Of a stretch of 64,000 bases of DNA, positions 36,894 through 47,073 are shown in pieces. The translations under genes were made by a program, and so were the position numbers. The notes beneath the pieces were generated by a model. The model was given only the letters and a program-made list of their open reading frames with translations, ran no database searches and was not told the DNA's origin. Source of the DNA: Larix kaempferi (lineage: Eukaryota; Streptophyta; Pinopsida; Pinales; Pinaceae); the NCBI GenBank assembly GCA_027924585.1, contig BSBM01000753.1, positions 20,293,501 to 20,357,500 on the forward strand, read 5' to 3'. Numbering within the stretch: the first letter of the stretch is position 1; each line of letters opens with the position of its first letter.

Positions 36894-37857
36894 ATGGTCA
36901 GAAACCAGGACCCAAATCCCCAAAAAGCAAACCTAAGGATAACCCAAGCACACAACCTCGAACATAATCCCGAAGTAAACACTAACCCCAAGGAGAACCC
37001 AACCACAAAAGGATAGATTTATCAACATTTAAACCAGTTAAGAACCTTGGTTCAAGAGCTTAGAACCACTATGGAACCATCGAGACATTCCTTAGCCACA
37101 TCCCTTAACAATGTTATTTCTTCAGTTAACAATGCTCATGGTCAATAGTTTAGCATAACCGAGTATAGGGACATGATGAGAGAGTACTACTCCGTTAGTC
37201 TCAGTGGCCCAACCAAATAAAAGATTTGAACATCTCAAAAATACTCTAGTTAATTTTTTCATTAACCCAGGACCAACCTACCCCCTGGTCCACACAAAAG
37301 GTGCCTTTGCATGGATTGGTGCACATGTGAGCCATGAAAAAAAGTTGGATGAGTCGATGGTTTATGGTTTTCGACAAACCTCCTTCTAATAATAGGGAGG
37401 TTCCGCTATGTTTTCTTCAGAAACTATATGTGGATTTCGTGTTGGATCTGCACGTTAACTATTATGGCGTTAGTGAGTTTCAGAGGGTTGGTATTGGACC
37501 TACCCAGGATCGCCCACCGCCAGGTATAACCCAATGAGAGGGCCACCTGCTCCTAGGCGTATGCCTAACCTGCCCCCCATAGACACCTCATTTCCATTTC
37601 CTTATCATAGATTACACATAGTGTATTGTAGCAAAATACATTTGTGGCATGATCAAGTAATGACCCATCAGAGCAGCACAGAGAAACATCAGGTGTATGT
37701 CCTTCAAGCCCCACTAGTCATGGACCATCCATGACAGCCAATGGATAAAAGGATCCTTTCGATAAACAAGCATTACACCATTGGTGCACTCATTACGACC
37801 ATACTTGCCATGGCCCTTCAGAGGATCATGCACAAGATACTTTTATGTCTAAGGTTA
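36894..37857 (+). pseudogene. Gene A homologue, copy 2 (decayed)
   Basis: A leader-intron acceptor (TTACAG ending 36873) precedes ATG 36894, the same layout as copy 1. N-terminus MVRNQDPNPQKANL, then an N/P/E-rich stretch. After stops and shifts come EPSRHSLATSLNNVISSVNN and ITEYRDMMREYYS, colinear with copy 1's EPSQVSLATS...TEYRAKMQQFYS. The core reads WMSRWFMVFDKPP, CFLQKLYVDFVLDLHVNY and EFQRVG, followed by RGPPAPRR. A His/Cys-containing end (HWCTHYDHTCHGPSED) matches HCGHTFPGPIEG of copy 1 loosely and meets a donor-like AAG|GTTAGT near 37855. At least four stops or frameshifts. Function unknown; the homology is my own reading and not a database result. Confidence 0.5.
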
Positions 37858-38009
37858 GTACATGATTTTTAAATGGTTGTAAATGATTGATTATATTTTT
37901 AACTGTACATTTTACAATTGTGAGATAAGCATTGATTAGAGTATTTCATATGCAATTGATGTTTTTGGCATGTATAATTTTTTTTGGCATATATATATAT
38001 ATATAAACC

Positions 38010-39009
38010 CCTAACTTCCAATATATCACTCTCTCTAAACCTCTAAACCACATCCCCATTCCCCTCTCTCTCTCTCTCTCTCTAAATCCCTAACCCCTCA
38101 ATATACTTCTATATCTACCGTACTCCCCCTTCCCATATAACCCCCTACCACTAACCCACCTCTTGCTTGGAATTGAAAATATTATAAATATTTTTGAGTA
38201 CATGCCATATATTTAAATTGAAAAGCTTATAAGGACTTTTCACATTCCATTTTATATATTTTTATAGTTAGCGCATGTATATATTGTAATATATTGGAGT
38301 AAGTTGATATTCAAATTTTCTCAAAATATTGATTTTTTTAGAAGTAATTGCTATCTCAACACCGTATTTATCAAAAAATGTTCATACATTCATTGTTTAT
38401 TCTTTTTACTAAATGGCACTTGTTAAGTGTTAAAATGTTTTTCCTATCACTATTTTAGACACATGGTCAATCAATCACACAAAGTTAATAACTATCCTAA
38501 TTTATAATTTTAAATATATATCATCATACCACCTAACAAACATAAACATAAATATCATCATACCATAAGAAACATAAACATAAACATCATCATACCATCA
38601 TAAACATAACCATAAACATAAATATAAACTTACCATCATCATCATTTTCACCACATAAACATAAGCATACCATCATCGTGATCATTTTCACCATATAACA
38701 AACATAAAACAAAAAAATCATTGATATGGCATCATAAACATGTACAAATAAATATAAAGATGAGCATAACATCAAAAACATTGCATTTCCATCATCTAAC
38801 GCACACACACACACACACACAGCTAGTTACTGGTGGTGGGGAGAGATAGAGTGGGGAGGTATGGGTAGGAGGGAGAAAGGTAGGGGCTTGTGGGGGGAGA
38901 TAGACACACATAGAGAGAGATTAGGGGTTAGGGGTTGAGAGAGAGAGATAGAGGAGGTGGTTAATGGTAGGAGTAAGTGAGAGATCAATAAAGAGAGAGT
39001 GAGTGGGTG

Positions 39010-39048
<39 letters not shown>

Positions 39049-39286
39049 GAGGGATTGGGGGTTAGGAGTTTAGAGAGGGAGAGAGAGTGAGTGGATGGTT
39101 AAGGGTAGGGGGGGGAGTAGGGGGAAGAGGGATATAGAGATAGATAGAGTGGGGGGTAGAGGTAAGAGAGTGAGGAGTGGGGGTTTGATGGGGGGAGGAG
39201 GAGAGATATTTGGGGTTATGGGTTTAGAGATATAAAGATAGAGAGATATCGGGGGGAGTGTCGATGGTTAGTGGCGGGGGTTATGG

Positions 39287-39323
<37 letters not shown>

Positions 39324-39390
39324 TTAGGGGTTTAGATTTAGATATTGGAAGTTATGGTTTTATACATACATACATACATACATATATATA
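38010..39390. repeat. Pyrimidine- then purine-rich microsatellites forming a large imperfect inverted repeat
   Basis: Left arm: AAACCCCTAACTTCCAATAT and (CT)n at 38005-38160. Right arm: (GA)n-rich sequence at 38830-39350 ending GATATTGGAAGTTATGGTTT. CA runs lie at 38802-38820 and 39012-39041, a GA run at 39290-39320, and CATA/TA runs at 39361-39395. ORFs across these tracts are low-complexity artefacts. Confidence 0.75.
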
Positions 39391-39940
39391 TATAAAGAGA
39401 GAGAGAGGATTAGAGAAATAGAGAAAGGAAAGGGTTAGGATTTATGGTATAGAGAAAGATGGGGGTTTGAGAGAGAGGAGGGGTGGGGTTATAAAGAGGT
39501 AGGGGTGGTTATGGAATGGAGGAGAGCGAGAGAGAGGAGGGTTTGGGTTAAATAGATTGGATGCGAGATGGGGTGGGTTTATAGAGGGAGGGGGAGGGAG
39601 AAAGAAGGTGGTTGGGTGGAGAGGAAGAGAGAAGGGGATTGGGGAAACAAATATATGAGATACAAGGTGGTGGGGATTATATATAGAAAAGGATAGATAG
39701 CGAGAGGGGGGCAAGAAAGAAATGAAATACAACAATGAAAACATTATATGATGGTGTGCGTGTTTAAAAAACGTGTGTGCACAATTGAATGGATGTGTTC
39801 TATTAAAGCGCACATGTTATTAACATGCATGCACTATTAACACACACACATTATTAATGTGCACTCGCTATTAATGCACACACATTATTAACATGCACAT
39901 GCTAAATTATGATGTGCACATGGTAGTTATGCAAATGCCC

Positions 39941-40596
39941 TCTTTAAATTAAATTTTTTTGGTGCACTTTCCTTTTTCCATTTCCATTTTTAACGAGTTA
40001 GCAAGTTTGGTTCTACTTTTGGATTGCCAAACCTTATGGCTTGAACTACATTATAGAAAAAAACATCAGTTTTTGTAACTTCATGCTTTTTTACCTTGAT
40101 TCTATATATGCTCCACTTGTCCACTGCTAATGAAACTGCATGCACTTATAGAACTCCGTGTACAGATTCCAAATATATATATTTTGAATAAATTTGTTAG
40201 TGTTTTATATTTTTTATTCATTTTTATTTGCACTCATCTCAGATTTATATAAAACATAGGTCATGTATTTCAACTATAACTTGATTGGCTCACCTATTTC
40301 GAAAATGAAAAAGAACCTGCAGAAGTATATTGGAAGACCTACGCACTAAAAGAGAATAGATTGATTATGTTAATACCATGATAGAGGGGCCTAACACTCG
40401 ACCTTGTCATTTCAGGGCTTCACTGACTTCCTTAATGTACAAAATATATAAAATTAACTTTGAACATTTTGGAAAAATAGCGTTGCCAAAGAAATCGCCT
40501 GTTATCTACAAATGTACATAATTGTTTTCCCAAAACTAGACAATTTACATACCAAACCTAGGTCCTAACAGAAACATGTGCATTATGTTTTAGAGA
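39941..40596. other. Spacer between elements E2 and E3
   Basis: About 650 bp of ordinary AT-rich DNA, no ORF or termini recognised. Confidence 0.5.
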
Positions 40597-40600
40597 AACA
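40597..40600. repeat. Candidate 4-bp target duplication, left (AACA)
   Basis: AACA abuts the GGGTAAAAACG terminus; the same tetramer follows the right terminus at 52432-52435. Four bases match by chance about once in 256 trials, so this is support only in combination with the inverted ends. Confidence 0.5.
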
Positions 40601-40663
40601 GGGTAAAAACGTGAAGGTGGGTAACACTTTCGTGAGAAATCACAGCAAAAAAGTCTTGGTAGA

Positions 40664-40955
40664 GGTTATTCGGCCGATTAAAATTTAGTATTCGGCCGAA
40701 TAAAAATTTTATTCGGCCGAATAATATACTAGTTATTCGGTCGAATACGTACTAACAGTTCTCCGTTAAGTTTAATAGGGACCCTCGAAATGTGTGCAAA
40801 GCACTGCTGGATGGAAAAAAATTTCGCGTGTTTGTTTATTCGGTCGAATAATTGTTCGACCGAATAAGTATTCGGCTGAACAATTATTCTGCCAAACAAT
40901 TATTCGGCCGAATAATTAGTCGGCCGAACAATTCTTCGGCCGAACACGTTTTCTG
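40664..40955. repeat. Left subterminal array of TTATTCGGCCGAATAA palindromes
   Basis: About eleven exact or one-to-three-base variants (near 40666, 40692, 40709, 40733, 40838, 40852, 40868, 40884, 40901, 40917, 40933), in two clusters separated by roughly 75 bp. Variants are mostly C/T or G/A changes. Likely protein-binding sites for transposition or promoter control of gene A. Confidence 0.85.
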
Positions 40956-41029
40956 CATAAAAGGCTGGCCTCGTCCGCAGTTTGGCTATAGCCATCTGAC
41001 ATTTTCTAGACCCCGTGGGCGGGCCCGCT

Positions 41030-41265
41030 ACTGATCTTCGCCACCCTGCATGGTGGTTTTGACGATGCCTGCCTGCTGTTGATGGTCGCCCGCTGCCGAT
41101 GGTAGCCCGCTGATGATGCTTGCCCGCTGTTGATGGTCGTCTGCTGTCGATGCACGCCCGCTGTCGATGTTCGTTCATGGTGTTGATAGTCATAAGTTGT
41201 TGATGAACCCCGCATACGTGGTGTTGATCATCGTAAGCTGTTGATGAACCCTGTGTTCGTTCTTT
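41030..41265 (+). repeat. GC-richer short tandem repeats in the gene A leader region
   Basis: Five or six variants of a unit like GCCCGCTGTTGATGGTC at 41065-41175, then two copies of a roughly 38-bp unit containing GTTGATGAACCC (41180-41260). Confidence 0.7.
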
Positions 41266-42822
41266 ATGCTATCTTTTGCTTTTCTCTCTATCCGGTCCTT
41301 GTTACTCCATATGATCTTTCGACCGCTTTTTGAGACTGCTTGTTAAGGTAGTTGGAAGCTGCCTTCGTCGAGGAGGCTGCTTTACGGTTCTACAAAATTT
41401 GTGTTCGGAATAGGGAGATTGCTGCTCGACGGATTCGTGTGGAGGTGACGGGTGTCTGGTGAGTTTACAAATACATATATCATTTCTTTGTATGTTTGTT
41501 TTTAATTTTCCAAATTTATATCCAAATTTTATGCGTATGTTTTAGTGTTGTAATGTCTTTTGGATATGTGGAAGTTTCTGCAGGTTAGTTCGTTTGTTGG
41601 AGGGTGTCATCGGTGCTTCATTGGTTGAAAGTTTTTCATCGACAGGTATGTTTTGAAGATGAGTTGTGTTGGTTTTTTTTTTTTTTTTCATAATTTTATA
41701 GTTTTTTGTTGATAACCCTTTTTGTTGTTGGCTGTAGGGAATAATTGTCCTTCGGCGAGTTGGTGCACTTATCCGCTGTGGCATTGTGGTTCGACAATAT
41801 CTACTACGAGTCTGGTTTAAAGGTACGTCACGTTTCTCGATCTTTTGCATTGTCAAAAAAAATTGTAGTCATTTGAAGAAAATTACAAAAAAAAATTGAA
41901 TTAAGATTTAAAATTAGACTGTTAATGTTTTTTACATTTAATTTTATGTTAATTTGGGTTAGCAGAGTTAAGGAACTATGTTCATGAACAGAGTTTAACA
42001 ACTATGTTCATGAAAATGTAAGAAATATATGTTTTATACACTAAGATATAAAAATATGAAAAGTTTTATCCTTGAACAGAGTTCTTGAACTCTGTTCTTG
42101 AGCAGAGTTCTTGAACTCTATTCTTGAGCTGAGTTTAGAGATTCACTTAATGTTTTATACAATAAGATATAAAAATATGAAAAGTTTTATCCTTGAGCAG
42201 AGTTCTTGAACTCTGTTCTTGAGCAGAGTTCTTGAACTGTTCTTGAGCTGAGTTTACAGATTCACTTAAAAAGTTATAGGGTTGTAAGGCCTTTCAGTTT
42301 GTAGAATTAACATGTATAATTAACTGCATTATATTTTCTATCTGGTTATGAGATGATTATTAATTTTGTCTTTATGTTGCAATAGTAGTGATGCTAGAGT
42401 TAGGAGATATGTCTTCAAGTGTGTAGAATTAACATGTACAACTTCAATATGGTATGAGTTGACATTTGTATTGTAAGATTACTATACTACTACAATTAAC
42501 TGCATTATAATACAACTTCAATATGGTATGAGTTGACATTTATATTTGTAAGATTACTTTACTACTATAATTAACTGCATTATAAATTATATCTGATTAT
42601 GAAATGATTATTAAATATGTCTTTATGTTGCAATAGTAGTGATGGTAGGAATTTTATTTAATTAATTATGCTAGAGTTAAGAGAGGGACTTACAAAAATG
42701 TTAACTTACTGTTTTAGACACCCCTACATTTGGTATGTGGTTCTTTATTAGATATATCTTTAAGTTTGTAGTATTAACATGTACAACTTCAATATGTCGT
42801 GTAAATTTAGAAATCATATCAA
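41266..42822 (+). other. Gene A 5' leader with probable introns and tandem repeats
   Basis: Splice-like sites appear in order: donor CTG|GTGAGT near 41459, acceptor TTTCTGCAG near 41583, donor GACAG|GTATGT near 41645, acceptor GCTGTAG near 41739, donor AAAG|GTACGT near 41820, and acceptor AATTTAG just before the ATG. No long ORF, so these are probably untranslated exons. At 42035-42290 a roughly 126-bp unit is tandemly duplicated, itself built of GAGCAGAGTTCTTGAACTCT repeats. A second diverged duplication (GTTGCAATAGTAGTGATG) spans 42355-42650. Confidence 0.45.
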
Positions 42823-45058
42823 ATGGAAAGAGTGGAGTCTTCGAAGCGAAAGCGTAGGAGGTCATCACATTCATCAGGAATTGGCGTTCCAATCGGTACT
42901 CAAGGTTGTCAAATTCACCTCGGGGTTCAAGTTTATTGTATGGGTCACAGTCATCTGATCACCATCAAGTTGATAGGGGTACAAATGATTCCCCTCTATC
43001 TTCTATGAGAGAGCGTCGATCTCAACCTTCTGTCGATATGAACATTAATGTTTCAATACATGTATAATTTGTATTTTTTTATGTTTCGAATTGTTGGACA
43101 AGGTGAACACTTAACTAAGGCTATATTTGAAGCAGAGCGAGGTTCGAAAGATGTGCCTAATTCGACAGAGCGGGAGGAAGATCAAGATAGGATTGGAGAT
43201 GATGGGATAGGTGCGGGGGCAGAGCAGGGTCGCGAAGATCCTCCTAGAGCAAGGACAACATATGTTCCACTAGCTGAGGGTTGTACACCCATATCAAATT
43301 ATCCGTCTGATATACCTGATGAGCTTCCATGGGAAGGTGTTGTGCAACAAACTATTCTTGAAAGTTGTAGATCCCACTATGACAGGTTGAACAATGATCT
43401 TTGTTCTTTGGATCTCCCTCCAGAGAGCAGACAAAGTCTAGAGATTGTTTTGGGGTCATTGCAAAAATTCATTGATGCATATGAGGAACTTGGACCAACT
43501 ACGAATGGTTTTGTTCATTTGATGCAGAGGCGAAGGGACCAAGTTATGGGTCCAGACAAGTGGAAGGTTGTGAAGGAGAGAGTCACCAGAGAACAAGCAA
43601 GTTCAATGTTTAATTTCAAAGAAGGCCTTAAGCGAAAAATGTTGAAAGTGCAATATTTCAAGCATCCTCAAATTGCAGATTTAATATATGATCAGTTTCT
43701 TGTAGCTTATGGTCGATTGCCATGGAACAATAAGGTTCCTAATTATTTTGCTAGATTTTTCTATGCAAAGTTTTTTTTAGGTATGAAGCCAAACTATACT
43801 GATGTTCCTTTTGACTTTTATGGAGTTGGAAAAGGTCGAATATATAATCGAAAAGGTGCTCTTAGACTCTTCAACCTCCACCTGAGATACCTCGTCCACC
43901 TAGGGTTTTGGCTTTAAGATCAGAGATGGAGCCCACATCCCAACTTGGGACAACTGCAAGGGAATTAGTAGGTGATGGTTTAGCATCAGCTCTTGTTGGA
44001 GTAGAAGTGGGATTGGGTCGAGAGAGAGCTCGTGCTACTATTTGTCAGAAGTTTGTTTACAAGATGAATGATGAGCTAGATGGATTGAGCATCGATGATC
44101 TTAGGGCTTATGCTAAGTCTTGTCGTGATATAGCTTCAGATGTGTTATCCAATGACACATCGAGTATGGGAGAGGTTTGTTGATTATGCTATGACAATCT
44201 ATTTGATTTTTTATTATTCATTTTGAATTGAATTTTTTGTTACATAGTAATAAATATATTAAGCAAATGTATTTTGTTTGCAGTTTTCTAGAATGTTAAA
44301 TGCACATAATTTTCGAGTCTCTGGTAGTCAAAATGAAGAGCATCCTAGTCAAAATGAAGAGCATTTTGGAGAGGTATATTAATTATAATATTTATGGTTG
44401 AACTTGATATTTTTGTTGTTTTGAATTTTAATAAATATCGATGTATCTTATTGTTAATTTTACTTATCAATGCAAGTTTCTTTAGAATCGCACTTTTTAG
44501 ATAATTTACCATCTCTTGTGAGCTAATGATTTTAATTTTTTTGTTTTGGTTTTAAGTTAATTGGTTAATTTATTATATGTATCTACTATGTTTTATTTAT
44601 TAACAAAATTTAAATTTTAGGGGAGAGACCATTTGAAAATTGGGGGTGAAGATATAGGTTCCTTGATGAATGCGGATATTGGCACCGAGGTAATTTCGTT
44701 GAACTAGAAATGATCTTTGATATAAGTTTAATATTTAATATTTTTTGGATTTATTTGAAAATTGTTTGCATGCTTTAGGATTCATAAATTACTTTTGTAC
44801 ATGTTGCAGCTTGGCTCTTTGAGATCCTTTGGAGCCAAAGGGAAGGCTCTAGTGGAAAAAAATGGTGGACATGCATTCAAAGAATTTGATGTATGACTTT
44901 TTTAACAATTGAATTGTTTTTTATGTATAAGTTTAATATCTTAATATCTTGAATTTAGTTTAAAATTGTTTAAATAATTTATGATCTAGATTTATAATTT
45001 GTTTTTATGTGTATTGTAGGTCAAGTCGAGTCCCAGGGAAGGTCCAAGTGGAAAATAG
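42823..45058 (+). CDS. Gene A of E3, uncharacterised spliced gene
   Basis: Exons read as 42823-44174, 44284-44373, 44621-44689, 44810-44890 and 45020-45058, all GT-AG with phase-0 introns. The last four together keep one frame to TAG. N-terminus is basic then Ser-rich (MERVESSKRKRRRSSHSSG), nuclear-signal-like. A long domain follows (SLEIVLGSLQKFIDAYEELG, FKEGLKRKMLKVQYF, FLVAYGRLPWNNKVP, YFARFFYAKFFLGMKPNY, FDFYGVGKG), then a Pro-rich hinge QPPPEIPRPPRV. A helical-looking part (ARELVGDGLASALVGVEV, DELDGLSIDDLRAYAK) precedes an E/H/S tail with SQNEEH twice. The core matches copies 1 and 2. Frame breaks near 42920-43080 and 43865 mean it may be a young pseudogene. Role unknown; a DNA-binding transposition partner is an inference from context. 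Confidence 0.6.
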
Positions 45059-45239
45059 TGGAAAGATATTGGTCCAGATGGATAGTGATTCAGACTTTAT
45101 TTTTTTTGTTGATATATATATATTGTAGTTGTTTTGAACATGAAGGATATTTATTTTTTGATTATACATATATGTACATTGAACTCACATGTTCATGAAA
45201 TTTTTTTTGGAGTATATATGAGTACATGTTAATTATTTT

Positions 45240-46160
45240 TCATTTGGTAAAATGTTTATAATATGTTTTGTATGAATGTTTAAAATGTTTTGATAATGTT
45301 TAGAATATGTTTTGCATGAATGTTTAAAATGTTTTGATAGGTGCAATCTAAAGTTAGGAAATGTTGAATGTTAAGAATGAATGTTATGGAAGAATGAATG
45401 TTGGGAAAGAAGAAATGGGAGGTGTTAGGAATGTTTAAAATGTTAATCTAAAGTTAGAAAATGTTCAATGTTGAGAATGAATGTTATGGTAAGAATCAAT
45501 GTTGGAAAAAAATGAATGGAAGGTGTCAAAAATATTTAAAGTGTTAAGAGTGAATGGAACATTTGACAGGTGCAATTTAAAGTTAGGAAATGTTGAATAT
45601 ATAAAAAAATTTCAATTTTGTAAGAATAAATGTTATTAAAATGTTAAGAATGAATGTTTGAAACATTTGATAGGTGCAATTTAAAGTTTGAAAATGTTGC
45701 ATTTGTAAAAAAAATTCAATTTGTTATGTTGATAATAAATGTTATTAAAATGTTATGAAAGAATGTTTGAAACATTTGATAGGTGCAATTTAAAGTTTGG
45801 AAATGTTGAATTTGTAAAAAAAATTCAATTTGTTATGTTGAGAAATGTTATGGAAAGAATGAATGTTCAGAAAGTGTTGAATCATAAGAATGAAGGTTTA
45901 AAATGTTAAGAAATGGGATGTTAAAATGTAAAGAAATGAAATGATAGAAATTTTTGATAGAAATATGAAGTTTTAATAGGTTCAATATTCTAATGTTTTG
46001 AATGAAAATTTATGAATTGTTTGATAAAAGTTTCAATCTTTTGGTTGTTTGATTCATATGTAAATTTTAAATTTTAACTTTAAAATGTTTTTCATATGTT
46101 TATTGTTTGATATGCATATGTAAATTTCAAATTTTAACTAATGTTTTTCATATGTTCATT
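45240..46160 (+). repeat. Degenerate tandem array downstream of gene A
   Basis: Units of about 110-116 bp contain AACATTTGATAGGTGCAATT, TAAAGTTTGGAAATGTTGAA and AAAAATTCAATTTGTTATGT (clear at about 45650, 45765 and, more diverged, 45350-45600). Rich in AATGTT. Noncoding. Confidence 0.7.
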
Positions 46161-46200
46161 GTTCAGGTACTTTGTAGTTCGTGAATTTCTAAATGTTGAA

Positions 46201-46427
46201 ATGATGGCAAATGGGGATAATGATTTTTTATTTTTTAATTATAAGTGAGGATTTTCGGATTGTGAAGTTTACGCTAAGTTAGAGCAATGAATTTTAGACA
46301 ACAATTCGATGAATTTTTATCGATTTGTTGTAAATAATCATTGCTCTAATTTAGCATAAGCTTCACAATCCAGGAATTATTGTTTGTGATTAAAAATCAA
46401 ATGATTATTATCTTCATTTGCCATGAT
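46201..46427. repeat. ~220-bp near-perfect hairpin between genes A and B
   Basis: The arms pair from ATGGCAAATG (46204) with CATTTGCCAT (ending 46424), through GGATTGTGAAGTTTACGCTA with TAGCATAAGCTTCACAATCC, and AGAGCAATGA with TCATTGCTCT. They close on ACAACAATTCGAT / ATCGATTTGTTGT around a loop of fewer than ten bases (about 46313-46320). It sits between the 3' ends of two convergent genes. It may be a foldback element, a small-RNA precursor or a shared 3' end signal. Confidence 0.85.
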
Positions 46428-47073
46428 TTTAGTTATGTGAACTTACATGTGAGAGATATATATTATTTTTGTGCAACAATCATTTATTTAAAAACTATAT
46501 AGATTAACAACTTGTTTTAAAAAACTCATTCAGATCATATTTATGGTGAAGTATATTAAAGAAACATGTTCAATGGATTAAAAGAATACAAAATTTAGTA
46601 GGTTTTTTGGTGATTTTGCATTGGCATCAATCAATCAAAAGTAAAAATTCAGGGCAGAGTGTGGGGATAGCCACATCTGTTATCTCATCCCTTAAGTGGT
46701 CTAATAGACATATGGGGACCCGAATAAAGTAATTTTGAATTCTCAAATAATATTTGAATTTATTTTTAAGCATGTTAAAGTACAACCATTTAAGCTTTTA
46801 TGTAGTTGTCGTTCAAGATAATATTCATAAAAATTCAATGAAAAAATATACTATGCACAATAATTGTGACACATGGAAAAAAAATATATTGTACACAACA
46901 ATTGACATGGACAAAAATATAGATCAATTTATTTTTGATATATAGTTAAAAACATCGCAATGGAATGCCATCCTCAATTATCCGTTCATGGTCACATATG
47001 GCTAGTTTCCATTTTTTGGTTTTTAACTGTTTTTTTGATGGAACTTGTACCAACCTTATTCGAGATGCACATA

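Larger units (their letters stand above)
36375..39940 (+). mobile_element. Gene A-bearing element copy 2 (E2)
   Basis: The proposed left end GGGCACTCACACAA (36375) and right end, read inwards from 39940, GGGCATTTGCATAA match at 10 of 14 positions, the rest being transitions. Each end is followed internally by an array of GCATGC/GTGCAC palindromes (36430-36620 and 39740-39935; for example ATTAACATGCATGCA at both). No matching TSD (ATCA versus TCTT). Inside are a gene A homologue and long microsatellite tracts; no gene B. The layout mirrors the 11.8-kb element next door, with different subterminal motifs. Confidence 0.45.

Noticed and set aside
38025-38100. Telomere-like CCTAAACC repeats
   Set aside because: CTAAACCTCTAAACC is irregular and embedded in CT microsatellite; not an interstitial telomere array.
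38590-39813. ORFs reading as Cys/Val or Pro/Ser repeats
   Set aside because: Microsatellite (CA, GA) translations.
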